This document shows, in pieces, positions 52,278 through 61,351 of a DNA stretch of 64,000 nucleotides. Positions within the stretch are counted from its first letter, which is position 1; every line of letters starts with the position of its first letter. The notes below the pieces were generated by a model. It saw only the letters and a list, made by a program, of their open reading frames with translations. It searched no databases and had not been told where the DNA came from. The stretch lies in contig CAJURN010000002.1 in NCBI GenBank assembly GCA_910589055.1, forward strand, positions 124,909 through 188,908, given 5' to 3'. This DNA comes from an uncultured Muribaculaceae bacterium. GTDB lineage: Bacteria; Bacteroidota; Bacteroidia; Bacteroidales; Muribaculaceae. A program made the translations under genes and the position numbers.

Positions 52278-54527
52278 ATGAACAAGCTGACTTTTACGTC
52301 GGCGGTGGCCGCAGTGCTTTCATGCGCGGCTTCGACCGCTGATGCTGCCGCCTCGGAGGCGGTGAGTGATTCATCTTCGACGGTGCTCCTGCGCGATGTC
52401 GAAATCGTTACCAACCGAGCCACGGCCAAGACTCCTGTGGCCTACACAAACATCACAAAGGCCGAGATTGAGAAAATCAACGATGGCCGCGACCTTCCTT
52501 TCCTTCTTCAGATGACACCTTCGGTAGTGAGTGCTTCCGATGCCGGTGCGGGCGTGGGCTACACGTCTATCCGCGTGCGAGGTACGGATGGCTCGCGTAT
52601 CAACGTAACGGCCAACGGAATTCCGGTCAACGATGCCGAGAGCCATAATGTGTATTGGGTCAATATGCCCGACATGGCTTCGTCGTTGCGCGACATCCAG
52701 GTGCAGCGTGGCGCCGGAACTTCCACCAACGGCGCCGGTGCTTTCGGTGCAAGCATAAATATGGTGACAGACGCTCCGGCAACCGAACCTTACGGCGAAC
52801 TTAACCTTTCCTATGGCATGTACAACACCAATAAGGAGACATTGCGCGCCGGCTCCGGCCTGCTCGGCGACCACTGGACTGTGGATGCCCGAGTGAGTCA
52901 CCTCGGTTCCGACGGCTACATCGAGCGCGCCAAGTCGGCTCTGTGGAGCTATTTCGGACAGGTGGGTTACTTCAACGGCGGCACAACCTTGCGCCTGCTC
53001 GCGTTCGGCGGCAAGGAAAAGACTTACATGGCCTGGGATTATGCCTCGAAGGAGGATATGGAAAAGTATGGCCGACGTTACAATCCCTGCGGCCAGTACA
53101 CTGATTCGGACGGCAAGACGGCATATTACGCCGACCAGAACGACAATTACGCCCAGCATCATTTCCAATTGCATTTCGCTCAGATGATAGGCGACAACTG
53201 GCGCATCAACGCCGCTCTGCATTACACCAAGGGCGACGGATATTACAACCAGTACAAGACCGGACGCACGCTCGTTGAATACGGACTCACGCCTTTCGTC
53301 GATGCCGATGGAAACACGGTGAAGAAAAGCGACCTTATCCGCCTGAAGAATATGGACAACGGTTTCGGTGGCGGAACCTTTTCGGTGAACTACAAGCGGG
53401 GACGTGTGGATGCTGTGCTCGGCGGTGCCGTAAATAATTTCAAGGGACATCACTTCGGACAGGTGGCGTGGGTGCGCAATTATGTCGGCCCGATTGATCC
53501 TCTCCAGGAGTATTACCGCAATCTCGGCGAGAAGTTTGATGCCAACGTATATGCCCGTGCCAATGTGGATATTGCCCGCGGTCTGTCGGCCTTCGGCGAC
53601 CTCCAGTACCGCCATATCAATTACAGCATCACCGGAGCGAGCGATACTTACGACTATGCAATCTCCGCTCCGGCAGTTCTTGACGTACACCGCAAGTATG
53701 ACTTTTTCAATCCCAAAGTGGGTGTGAATTATTCGCCGGACAGCCACCACCGCGCCTTTGCGTCGTGGAGTGTGGCTCATAAGGAGCCGGTGCGCGACAA
53801 TTTCGTTGACGGCGACCCGAACAATCTTCCGCGAGCCGAACGCTTGTTTGACTACGAACTGGGCTACACCTTTGCGCTGCCGATTTTCTCAGCCGGAGTG
53901 AATCTCTACTACATGGACTACAAGGACCAGCTCGTTGTCACCGGTCAACTTTCCGACACCGGCAATGCGCTGAGTGTCAACGTTCCCGAAAGCTATCGTA
54001 TGGGTATCGAGTTTCAGGCAGCCCTGCGTCCCTGCCGATGGTTCGACTGGCAGATCAATGCCACACTTTCGCGCAACCGTATCCGCAATTTCACCGAATA
54101 CATCTACGAGGACGAGTGGACCAATCCCATAGAGAATTATCTCGGCTCCACACCCATTGCCTTCTCGCCGGATTTCACCCTTAACAATGCCTTCAACTTT
54201 CATTGGCGCGGTTTCGATGCCACGCTCGACAGCCACTACGTGAGCAAGCAGTATCTGAGCAACGCCCATTCGGAAGAACAGGTGCTTGATGCTTATTTCG
54301 TGAGCAATCTTCATCTGAGCTATAATTTCGGTTCAGTGCTTGGCCTCCGCGGTCTTTCGGCAGGCTTCTCCATCTATAACCTCTTTAATGAACAATACGA
54401 GAGCAACGGCTATGCCGGCGCAGGATATTATGTGGATGGCGACGGACAGAAAGTAATCTACCGTTACTCCGGCTACGCAGCGCAGGCTCCCACCAATGTA
54501 ATGGGCACTGTAAGCATCAAGTTCTGA
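52278..54527 (+). CDS. TonB-dependent receptor, probable thiamine transporter
   Basis: 749 residues. After a signal peptide (to about residue 24) comes a plug with KTPVAYTNITKAEIEKINDGRDLPFLLQMTPSV and INVTANGIPVNDAESHNVYW, then a 22-strand barrel with a C-terminal phenylalanine. It lacks the carboxypeptidase-regulatory N-terminal domain of SusC proteins, so it is a classical TonB receptor. A TPP riboswitch immediately precedes it and a PnuC-type transporter follows, which together indicate thiamine or a precursor as ligand. Confidence 0.9.
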   Translation: MNKLTFTSAVAAVLSCAASTADAAASEAVSDSSSTVLLRDVEIVTNRATAKTPVAYTNITKAEIEKINDGRDLPFLLQMTPSVVSASDAGAGVGYTSIRVRGTDGSRINVTANGIPVNDAESHNVYWVNMPDMASSLRDIQVQRGAGTSTNGAGAFGASINMVTDAPATEPYGELNLSYGMYNTNKETLRAGSGLLGDHWTVDARVSHLGSDGYIERAKSALWSYFGQVGYFNGGTTLRLLAFGGKEKTYMAWDYASKEDMEKYGRRYNPCGQYTDSDGKTAYYADQNDNYAQHHFQLHFAQMIGDNWRINAALHYTKGDGYYNQYKTGRTLVEYGLTPFVDADGNTVKKSDLIRLKNMDNGFGGGTFSVNYKRGRVDAVLGGAVNNFKGHHFGQVAWVRNYVGPIDPLQEYYRNLGEKFDANVYARANVDIARGLSAFGDLQYRHINYSITGASDTYDYAISAPAVLDVHRKYDFFNPKVGVNYSPDSHHRAFASWSVAHKEPVRDNFVDGDPNNLPRAERLFDYELGYTFALPIFSAGVNLYYMDYKDQLVVTGQLSDTGNALSVNVPESYRMGIEFQAALRPCRWFDWQINATLSRNRIRNFTEYIYEDEWTNPIENYLGSTPIAFSPDFTLNNAFNFHWRGFDATLDSHYVSKQYLSNAHSEEQVLDAYFVSNLHLSYNFGSVLGLRGLSAGFSIYNLFNEQYESNGYAGAGYYVDGDGQKVIYRYSGYAAQAPTNVMGTVSIKF

Positions 54528-54529
54528 TT

Positions 54530-55108
54530 ATGTCGATGTCCACAATACTTGAGATTCTCGGCTTCGTGACAGGGGTGATATACCTCTATTTCGAATATCA
54601 TGGCAGCACCCGCATGTGGATTGTGAGCGTTATCATGCCCGCAATTTCCATGTGGATTTATTACAGTAAGGGCCTTTATGCCGACTTCGCAATCAACATC
54701 TATTATTTCATAATAGCGGTGTATGGCTACATAGCGTGGACTTTCAACTTCGCGAAAAAGGAAAAGAAGCACTTGCCTGTCACGCGCATGCCGCGCCGGT
54801 TTTATCTGCCTGTAATCGGTGTTACGGCACTCGTCTACGGCGTGTTGTGCTTCTGGCTGGTGGGATTCACCGACAGCAACGTCCCCTGGTACGACGCGCT
54901 CACAACGGCGCTCAGCATCACCGGAATGTGGATGCTCGCCCGGAAGTATCTCGAGCAGTGGGCAGTGTGGATTGCAGTTGATGCCGTGTGTGTGGGTCTG
55001 TACATCTACAAAGGCATATATTTCTATGCGGCTCTCTATCTGATTTATACCGTTGTGGCATTTTATGGTCTGCGGAAGTGGCGCAAAATGATGCAGCAAG
55101 AACAATAG
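54530..55108 (+). CDS. pnuT: PnuC-family transporter, probable thiamine transporter PnuT
   Basis: A 192-residue membrane protein with about seven helices and the family pattern of paired tryptophan/asparagine residues (WIVSVIMPAISMWIYYSKGLYADFAINIYYFI, WVAVDAVCVGLYIYKGIYFYAALYLIY). PnuC proteins carry nicotinamide riboside, but members downstream of TPP riboswitches carry thiamine. It lies 2 bp after the TonB receptor stop. No thiamine pyrophosphokinase gene follows in the window. Confidence 0.88.
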   Translation: MSMSTILEILGFVTGVIYLYFEYHGSTRMWIVSVIMPAISMWIYYSKGLYADFAINIYYFIIAVYGYIAWTFNFAKKEKKHLPVTRMPRRFYLPVIGVTALVYGVLCFWLVGFTDSNVPWYDALTTALSITGMWMLARKYLEQWAVWIAVDAVCVGLYIYKGIYFYAALYLIYTVVAFYGLRKWRKMMQQEQ

Positions 55109-55171
55109 CGGCGCGCGGCGTGTTTTGAATATATAATATTCATCACATCCACGTCTAATCCGCTATTATTT

Positions 55172-56500
55172 ATGAACAGAAGAATTTTTTCGGGTCTGAT
55201 TGCGTTTGCGGCATGCTGCGCGATGACTTCGGGAGCACGTGCCGAAAAGAGTTATGTCGACGCGCAGACGGATTCCCTAATCAACAATCATAAGATTGTG
55301 TATATCGACGGACGTCCCGCCGACGCTTCAACGCAGGCTTATGTGGACTCGATCCGGGGCGTGATTTCAAACTTCTACTATGAGCAGTTCCGCCACTTCC
55401 AGGATCCGGCGGCTCCGTATTTCCTGTTTATGAGCCGCGACGCGAGTCTCGCAATGGGTATCGGCGGATGTGTGCGCATGAGAGGATATTACGACTGGGG
55501 CGGTGCCATTCCAGGTGCCGGATTTGCTCCGGCCCTTATTCCGATGGCTCCTGATCCGACCGATATGCGCCATCTCGGCACAACTCCTGCCGGAAGCTCG
55601 CTCTATTTCCGTGTGCTTGGCCGCAACAAGACGCTTGGCAATTATCAACTGTATATCGAGGCGAATTTCAACGGCTATCAGGGCAGGGATTTCCACCTCA
55701 AGAAAGCATACGCCACCATCAATGACTTTACCATCGGTTATGCCGCATCGACATTCAGTGACCCGGCCGCACAGCCTCCGACAGTTGACGCCCAAGGCCC
55801 CAACAATAAGATTTCGCCAACGTCGGTGCTTATCCGCTACATGCCGGTGGTGAAACAGAAGTGGGTGTTTGCAGTATCGGCCGAGACACCGTCGACATCG
55901 GTCATGCCTTCAGGCGAGACCTCAAGGCGTGTGAGCGACTGGATGCCGGATTTCGCCGGCTTCGTGCAGTATCAGTGGGGGCCGACATCACACGTGCGTC
56001 TGTCGGGCATTGTGCGCACGCTGTCCTACCGCGACCTCGTGGCAGCCACAAACCGCAATATCGCGGGCTGGGGCGTCCAGCTGAGTGCCGTGGGGCATCC
56101 TTGCCGGGAGCTCACCGGATATTTCACCGCCAACTACGGCCACGGAATCGAAGGATTGGGTGGCGATATGCAGATCGGAGGATTTGACCTCGCTGATGTC
56201 GCCGACGCAAGCGGACGCATGTACTCCCCGGCTTGTTTCGGATGGTGCGCCGGATTGCAGTACAATATTCGTCCCAACCTTTTTGTGAGCGCGCAATGCA
56301 GCCAGAACCGTTATCTGCCCGATTACGTTGCCGACCGCACGGCCTATAAATACGGCTTTTTCGGAGCGCTTAACGTGTTTTGGAATCTTACACCGCGAAT
56401 CCAGGTTGGTGCGGAACTTGACCTTGGCTCACGCCACAATTTCGACGGCTCGCACCGCGTGGCAAAACGCGTCGGAGCCATGTGCCAGTTCTCTTTCTAA
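55172..56500 (+). CDS. Porin-like outer membrane protein (DcaP-type)
   Basis: A 442-residue exported protein with a signal peptide (to about residue 24, ARA-E) and a predicted 16-strand porin. An N-terminal helical or linker segment (about 40-80) precedes FMSRDASLAMGIGGCVRMRGYYDW, the start of a DcaP-like barrel. Strands continue to a terminal phenylalanine (VGAMCQFSF). It is 63 bp after pnuT and may belong to the same transcript, though no thiamine link is known. It converges on hutI with a 3-bp gap. Confidence 0.75.
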   Translation: MNRRIFSGLIAFAACCAMTSGARAEKSYVDAQTDSLINNHKIVYIDGRPADASTQAYVDSIRGVISNFYYEQFRHFQDPAAPYFLFMSRDASLAMGIGGCVRMRGYYDWGGAIPGAGFAPALIPMAPDPTDMRHLGTTPAGSSLYFRVLGRNKTLGNYQLYIEANFNGYQGRDFHLKKAYATINDFTIGYAASTFSDPAAQPPTVDAQGPNNKISPTSVLIRYMPVVKQKWVFAVSAETPSTSVMPSGETSRRVSDWMPDFAGFVQYQWGPTSHVRLSGIVRTLSYRDLVAATNRNIAGWGVQLSAVGHPCRELTGYFTANYGHGIEGLGGDMQIGGFDLADVADASGRMYSPACFGWCAGLQYNIRPNLFVSAQCSQNRYLPDYVADRTAYKYGFFGALNVFWNLTPRIQVGAELDLGSRHNFDGSHRVAKRVGAMCQFSF

Positions 56501-56503
56501 ATG

Positions 56504-57748
56504 CTAAATCTCTATGCCGCGGAGAAATATGCGTGATATTACAGGCGTATTGTAGGCGTAGAGATAGAATTCCGGCGAGGACATGGGGCGTGTGATGTAG
56601 AAATTGGCGACCTTGCCCTCGGCGATAGAACCGTATTCGGCGCTTGTGCCCATGGCATAGGCGCCGTTAAGTGTTGTGGCGTTGATTGCTTCGGCAGGCG
56701 TGAGTTTCATCCTGATACATCCCAGTGATGCCACGAATCGCATGTTGCCCGACGGCGACGAGCCGGGATTGTAGTCGGAGGCGAGGTTCACGACAGCGCC
56801 TGCGAAGATAGCCTTGCGGGCCGGAGCGTAGGGCATGCCTAAGAAGAATGAAGCTCCCGGAAGCATGGTAGCAGCCGTGTCGGAAGCGGCCAGTACGGAA
56901 ATCTCGGCTTCTCCGGCGCGTTCGAGATGATCGACGGAAAGCGCTCCGTGTGCCACTCCCGCCTGCACACCGCCGGAGGCTGCAAGCTCGTTGGCATGAA
57001 TCTTCGGGCGCATGCCATACCGTGCACCGGCTTCCATGATAGCCTCGGTTTCCTCGACGGTGAAGAATCCTTCGTCGCAGAACACATCAACGAAATCGGC
57101 CAGACCTTCGGCAGAGACCGCAGGAATCATGTCGTCGCATACGTGGCGCACATAATCGGCCTGACGTCCTGCGTAAGCACGTCCTACGGCATGTGCGCCG
57201 AGGAAGGTAGGCCGCACCTTCATCAGTGTTGACTCCGAAATCCGTGCTATCACACGCAGCATCTTCAGCTCGTCGTTGAGAGTGAGGCCGTAGCCGCTCT
57301 TGATTTCGATACATCCCGTGCCCATGTGCTCAACCTCGCGTACGCGTTCCATTGCCTGCCTGAGAAGTTCCTGTTCGGGAGTGTCGTGCAGGCGGTCGGC
57401 TGAATTGAGGATTCCGCCGCCACGGCGCGCGATTTCCTCGTAGGAGAGTCCGTTGATTTTGTCAAGGAACTCGCCTTCGCGGCTTCCGGCATATACGATG
57501 TGGGTGTGGGAATCGCAGAAAGAGGGGTAGACGTAGCCGCCACGGGCGTCAATCACTTTCTGGCAGCCTGAAATGGTTTCAGGACTGAGCGATGACATGG
57601 AGCCGAATCCGGCAAAGCGTCCGCCTTCGATTTTCAGCCATGCGTCGGCTATGCAATTCAGGCGTGATATTTCCGTGCCGCGCAGGCAAGGGCGGATGTC
57701 GCCGGGGAGTTCAACCCCGACGAGCATGCCAATGTTGGTGATTATCAT
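56504..57748 (-). CDS. hutI: Imidazolonepropionase
   Basis: A 414-residue amidohydrolase that opens imidazolone-5-propionate to N-formimino-L-glutamate, the third step of histidine breakdown. The metal site shows FCDSHTHIVYAGSREGE (H-x-H) and later HANELAASGGVQAGVAHGALSVDH. Length and blocks are standard. Its start overlaps the hutH stop by 4 bp (ATGA), so it is the last gene of the hut operon, and it converges with the porin gene. Confidence 0.96.
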   Translation of the reverse strand: MIITNIGMLVGVELPGDIRPCLRGTEISRLNCIADAWLKIEGGRFAGFGSMSSLSPETISGCQKVIDARGGYVYPSFCDSHTHIVYAGSREGEFLDKINGLSYEEIARRGGGILNSADRLHDTPEQELLRQAMERVREVEHMGTGCIEIKSGYGLTLNDELKMLRVIARISESTLMKVRPTFLGAHAVGRAYAGRQADYVRHVCDDMIPAVSAEGLADFVDVFCDEGFFTVEETEAIMEAGARYGMRPKIHANELAASGGVQAGVAHGALSVDHLERAGEAEISVLAASDTAATMLPGASFFLGMPYAPARKAIFAGAVVNLASDYNPGSSPSGNMRFVASLGCIRMKLTPAEAINATTLNGAYAMGTSAEYGSIAEGKVANFYITRPMSSPEFYLYAYNTPVISRIFLRGIEI

Positions 57749-59226
57749 GGATTCTCTCTTATAAATTCAACGGATTCGGCAATCAGCGGCGACATCACCG
57801 TGTCGTTGATGATGAAGGGCACACGGCGGCGGTAAGCGGCGTGCCATTCTTCCAGTTCGGGCGATGTACGCAGCGGACGGCGCAGGTCAAGCGCTTGGGC
57901 AGCGTTGAAAAGCTCGATGGCGAGGATGCGCTCGGTGTTGTCTACAACACGGCAGAGTTTTGTGGCCGAGTTGCCTCCCATCGAAACGTGGTCTTCCTGA
58001 CCTTGCGACGAAGGTATTGTGTCGCAGCTCGTGGGCCAGCAAAGACCCTTGGACTGGTTGACGATGGACGCCGCGGCATATTGCGGAATCATGAATCCGC
58101 TGTTTAGGCCGGGATTTGCCACGAGGAAGGAGGGAAGTCCGCGCGAACCGGATATGAGTTTGTAGATGCGTCGTTCGGATATGCTTCCGAGTTCGGTCAT
58201 GGCTACGGCGAGGAAGTCCATCGGCATGGCTATCGGCTCGCCGTGGAAGTTCCCGGCGGAGACGATGATGTCTTCGTCGGGGAATATTGTCGGATTGTCG
58301 GTGGGGCTGTTGATTTCAGTCTCAATCACCGAGCCTACATAAGCGAGCGTGTCCTTCACTGCACCGTGTACCTGGGGCATGCAGCGGAATGAATATGGGT
58401 CCTGGACATGCTTCTTGGGTTGGCGGATAAGTTCGCTGCCTTCGAGGTGGGCGCGCACGGCACGTGCTGTCTCAAGCTGTCCCGGATGGGGGCGCACGGC
58501 GTTCACTTCGTCGCCGAACGGTTCGATGCGTCCGTCGTAGGAGTCGAGCGAGAGTGCTCCGATTTTGTCGGCGAGTTTGCTCAGGCGGCGTGCCTGAAGT
58601 ATGGCATAGACCGCATGCGACGACATGAACTGTGTGCCGTTGAGCAGTGCCAGACCCTCCTTTGAAACAAGTGTCACCGGTTGCCAGCCTTTTTCGGCAA
58701 GTACCTCGGCCGACGGGCGGATTTCACCTTTGTAGTACACCTGTCCCAAACCGAGCAGTGGCAGGCACATATTGGCGAGCGGTGCGAGGTCGCCGGAAGC
58801 GCCCAGCGAGCCTTGCTGATACACAACAGGTATCACATCCTCGTTGAAGAAATCGACGAGCCGCTGAACGGTGGAGAGCTGTACGCCGGAGTTGCCGAAC
58901 GAGAGCGACATAACTTTGGTGAGCAGCATGATGCGCACAATCTCAGGCTTTACGAGTTCGCCGCAACCGCATGCGTGTGATTTCACGAGGTTTTCCTGGA
59001 GCTTGGAAAGGTCTTCCGGACCGATGGAAATGTTGCACAGCGAGCCGAATCCGGTGGTGATTCCGTAAATCGGGGTGTCGCAGGTCTTGATTTTGTCGTC
59101 GAGAAATTCGCGGCAACGCTTGATGCGGCGCACGGCTTCGTCACTGAGGGTCAGTTTGGTGCCCTTTGTCAATATTTCGCCTACTTCGGCTATGGACAGG
59201 CGTTTGGAGGGATTTATGGAGTACAT
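57745..59226 (-). CDS. hutH: Histidine ammonia-lyase
   Basis: About 493 residues. The real start is the ATG at 59226 (MYSINPSKRL); the frame back to 59325 only translates a period-9 repeat in the intergenic gap. The self-formed MIO cofactor comes from Ala143-Ser144-Gly145 in GSLGASGDLAPLA, exactly as in the Pseudomonas enzyme (142-144). It eliminates ammonia from histidine to give urocanate, the first step of the pathway. Other family blocks such as GITTGFGSLCN and SSQGQEDHVSMG are present. Confidence 0.96.
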   Translation of the reverse strand: MYSINPSKRLSIAEVGEILTKGTKLTLSDEAVRRIKRCREFLDDKIKTCDTPIYGITTGFGSLCNISIGPEDLSKLQENLVKSHACGCGELVKPEIVRIMLLTKVMSLSFGNSGVQLSTVQRLVDFFNEDVIPVVYQQGSLGASGDLAPLANMCLPLLGLGQVYYKGEIRPSAEVLAEKGWQPVTLVSKEGLALLNGTQFMSSHAVYAILQARRLSKLADKIGALSLDSYDGRIEPFGDEVNAVRPHPGQLETARAVRAHLEGSELIRQPKKHVQDPYSFRCMPQVHGAVKDTLAYVGSVIETEINSPTDNPTIFPDEDIIVSAGNFHGEPIAMPMDFLAVAMTELGSISERRIYKLISGSRGLPSFLVANPGLNSGFMIPQYAAASIVNQSKGLCWPTSCDTIPSSQGQEDHVSMGGNSATKLCRVVDNTERILAIELFNAAQALDLRRPLRTSPELEEWHAAYRRRVPFIINDTVMSPLIAESVEFIRENP

Positions 59227-59283
59227 TTTAATTAGGTTAAAAGGTAATAAGGGGAGAAGGCAAGATTTTTTGGAGGGAATGGG

Positions 59284-59337
59284 ACTTATAGGTCTTATAG
59301 GGCTCATTGGACCTATAAGCCCCATTAGTCCTATTTT
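59284..59337. repeat. Period-9 partly palindromic repeat between hutU and hutH
   Basis: Six consecutive 9-bp units: ACTTATAGG, TCTTATAGG, GCTCATTGG, ACCTATAAG, CCCCATTAG, TCCTATTTT. The first and second halves are mirror-like; a perfect 10-bp stem pairs 59285-59294 with 59310-59319. It separates hutU from hutH, which are otherwise in one operon. Confidence 0.65.
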
Positions 59338-59338
59338 A

Positions 59339-61351
59339 TTATTTCAGGGCTTTTTCTATGGTTTCGTCGGAGGCGAGGTGGGGGAGGGTGACCTTGAGTC
59401 CGGGAGTGCGGGCCATCTCGCGCTTTATCGCATCCATGGCTCCTTTGTTGCGGGCCCAGGAGCGGCGTGCGATGCCGTTGTTGACATCCCAAAGGAGCAT
59501 TTCCTCAATGTGACGGTCGGCATCTTCGCTGCCGTCAATCACCATTCCGAAACCACCGTTGATAACTTCGCCCCAGCCTACGCCGCCACCGTTGTGGATC
59601 GAAACCCATGTGGCGCCGCGGAATGAGTCACCGATGACATTGTGTACGGCCATGTCGGCGGTGAATTGGGAGCCGTCGTAGATGTTGGAGGTCTCGCGGT
59701 AGGGCGAGTCGGTGCCGGATACGTCGTGGTGGTCGCGTCCGAGTACAACGGGAGCGGATATCCGGCCTTCTCGGATAGCCTTGTTGAAGGCTTTGGCTAT
59801 GCGGGTACGTCCCTCGCTGTCGGCGTAGAGAATACGTGCCTGCGAACCTACAACAAGACCATTGGGCCCTGCCTCGCGGATCCAGTGGAGATTGTCGTCA
59901 AGCTGTCCGCGGATGTCTTCGGGAGCCTCGGCAAGCATCTGCTCGAGAACTTCTGCTGCGAGGGCATCAGTGACGGCGAGGTCTTCCGGTTTTCCGGATG
60001 TGCACACCCAGCGGAAAGGTCCGAATCCGTAGTCGAAGAATTTCGGCCCCATGATGTCCTGCACGTACGAGGGATAGCGGAAAGAGCCGTCGGCCTTTAG
60101 AATGTCGGCTCCGGCGCGTGACGATTCCAGAAGGAAGGCGTTGCCGTAGTCGAAGAAGTACATGCCGTTGGCGCTGAGACGGTTGATTGCCGCTACCTGC
60201 CGGCGGAGCGATTCCTGCACGAGTTCCTTAAATCGCGCGGGATTCTCGGCCATCATGGCCTTGGCTTCCTCGAAGGAAACTCCGGCGGGATAATATCCTC
60301 CTGCCCAGGGATTATGGAGCGAAGTCTGGTCGGAACCGAGGTCAACGCTCACGCCATCTTCGGCGAGACGTTCCCACAGGTCAACTACATTGCCTTGATA
60401 AGCGAGCGAAACGGCCTCGCACTTGGCACGGGCGTCGGCGGCGCGGGCAAGAAGCTCGTCGAGCGAGGTGTACACCTCGTCGACCCAGCCCTGACGGTGG
60501 CGTGTCTCCACTGCCTTGGGATTGATTTCAGCCACGATGCTCACCACTCCGGCAATGTTTCCGGCCTTGGGCTGTGCTCCGGACATGCCGCCAAGTCCGG
60601 CGGATACAAAGAGCATGCCGCCAAGATTGTCCCGACCGTCCTTGAGTCGCTTGCGTCCGGCGTTAAGCACGGTGATTGTGGTGCCGTGAACGATTCCCTG
60701 CGGGCCGATATACATGTAGGAGCCTGCTGTCATCTGGCCGTACTGCGACACGCCCATTGCATTGAAACGTTCCCAGTCGTCGGGCTTGGAGTAGTTGGGG
60801 ATAACCATACCGTTGGTTACCACTACACGTGGCGCGTCGGGGTGCGAGGGGAAGAGGCCGAGCGGATGGCCCGAATACATCACAAGAGTCTGGTTATCGG
60901 TCATTTCCGATAGGTATTTCATAGTCAGCAGATACTGTGCCCAGTTTTGGAACACGGCGCCGTTGCCGCCGTAGGTGATAAGTTCGTGGGGATGTTGGGC
61001 GACGCGCGGGTCGAGGTTGTTCTGAATCATGAGCATGATTGCAGCAGCCTGGCGCGAACGGGCCGGATACCAGTCGACCGGGCGCGCATACATGTCGTAT
61101 GTCGGGCGGAAACGGTACATGTAGATGCGTCCGTACTTGCGCAGCTCGGCGGCAAATTCGGGTGCAAGCTCGGCATGCAGATGTTCGGGAAAATAGCGCA
61201 GGGCGTTGCGCAGGGCGAGCTTTTCCTGCTCGGGGGTGAGAATCTGCTTGCGTTTGGGGGCATGGTTCACCGAGGGGTCGTAAGCCCGTGCGGGAGGAAG
61301 CGTATCGGGTATTCCGGCGGAGACAGCCGCCTTAAATTCTTCTATATTCAT
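59339..61351 (-). CDS. hutU: Urocanate hydratase (long type)
   Basis: A 670-residue urocanase that adds water to urocanate with a tightly bound NAD+. Length is that of the longer class (about 670, as in animal UROC1 and Bacteroides) rather than the 550-residue class of Pseudomonas. Visible blocks include GGNGAVFQNWAQYL and MYIGPQGIVHGTT and, near the C-terminus, IHNGGGVGWGEVINGGFGMV. The start overlaps the ftcD stop by 4 bp. It is followed by a repeat and then hutH. Confidence 0.96.
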   Translation of the reverse strand: MNIEEFKAAVSAGIPDTLPPARAYDPSVNHAPKRKQILTPEQEKLALRNALRYFPEHLHAELAPEFAAELRKYGRIYMYRFRPTYDMYARPVDWYPARSRQAAAIMLMIQNNLDPRVAQHPHELITYGGNGAVFQNWAQYLLTMKYLSEMTDNQTLVMYSGHPLGLFPSHPDAPRVVVTNGMVIPNYSKPDDWERFNAMGVSQYGQMTAGSYMYIGPQGIVHGTTITVLNAGRKRLKDGRDNLGGMLFVSAGLGGMSGAQPKAGNIAGVVSIVAEINPKAVETRHRQGWVDEVYTSLDELLARAADARAKCEAVSLAYQGNVVDLWERLAEDGVSVDLGSDQTSLHNPWAGGYYPAGVSFEEAKAMMAENPARFKELVQESLRRQVAAINRLSANGMYFFDYGNAFLLESSRAGADILKADGSFRYPSYVQDIMGPKFFDYGFGPFRWVCTSGKPEDLAVTDALAAEVLEQMLAEAPEDIRGQLDDNLHWIREAGPNGLVVGSQARILYADSEGRTRIAKAFNKAIREGRISAPVVLGRDHHDVSGTDSPYRETSNIYDGSQFTADMAVHNVIGDSFRGATWVSIHNGGGVGWGEVINGGFGMVIDGSEDADRHIEEMLLWDVNNGIARRSWARNKGAMDAIKREMARTPGLKVTLPHLASDETIEKALK

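Noticed and set aside
55109..55171. A separate promoter for the porin-like gene
   Set aside because: No TTTG/TAnnTTTG pair is present in the 63-bp gap, so readthrough from the thiamine operon is as likely.
59227..59325. N-terminal extension of hutH starting at 59325
   Set aside because: The 33 extra residues only translate the period-9 repeat (GPMSPIRPISPI-type). The family start is at 59226.
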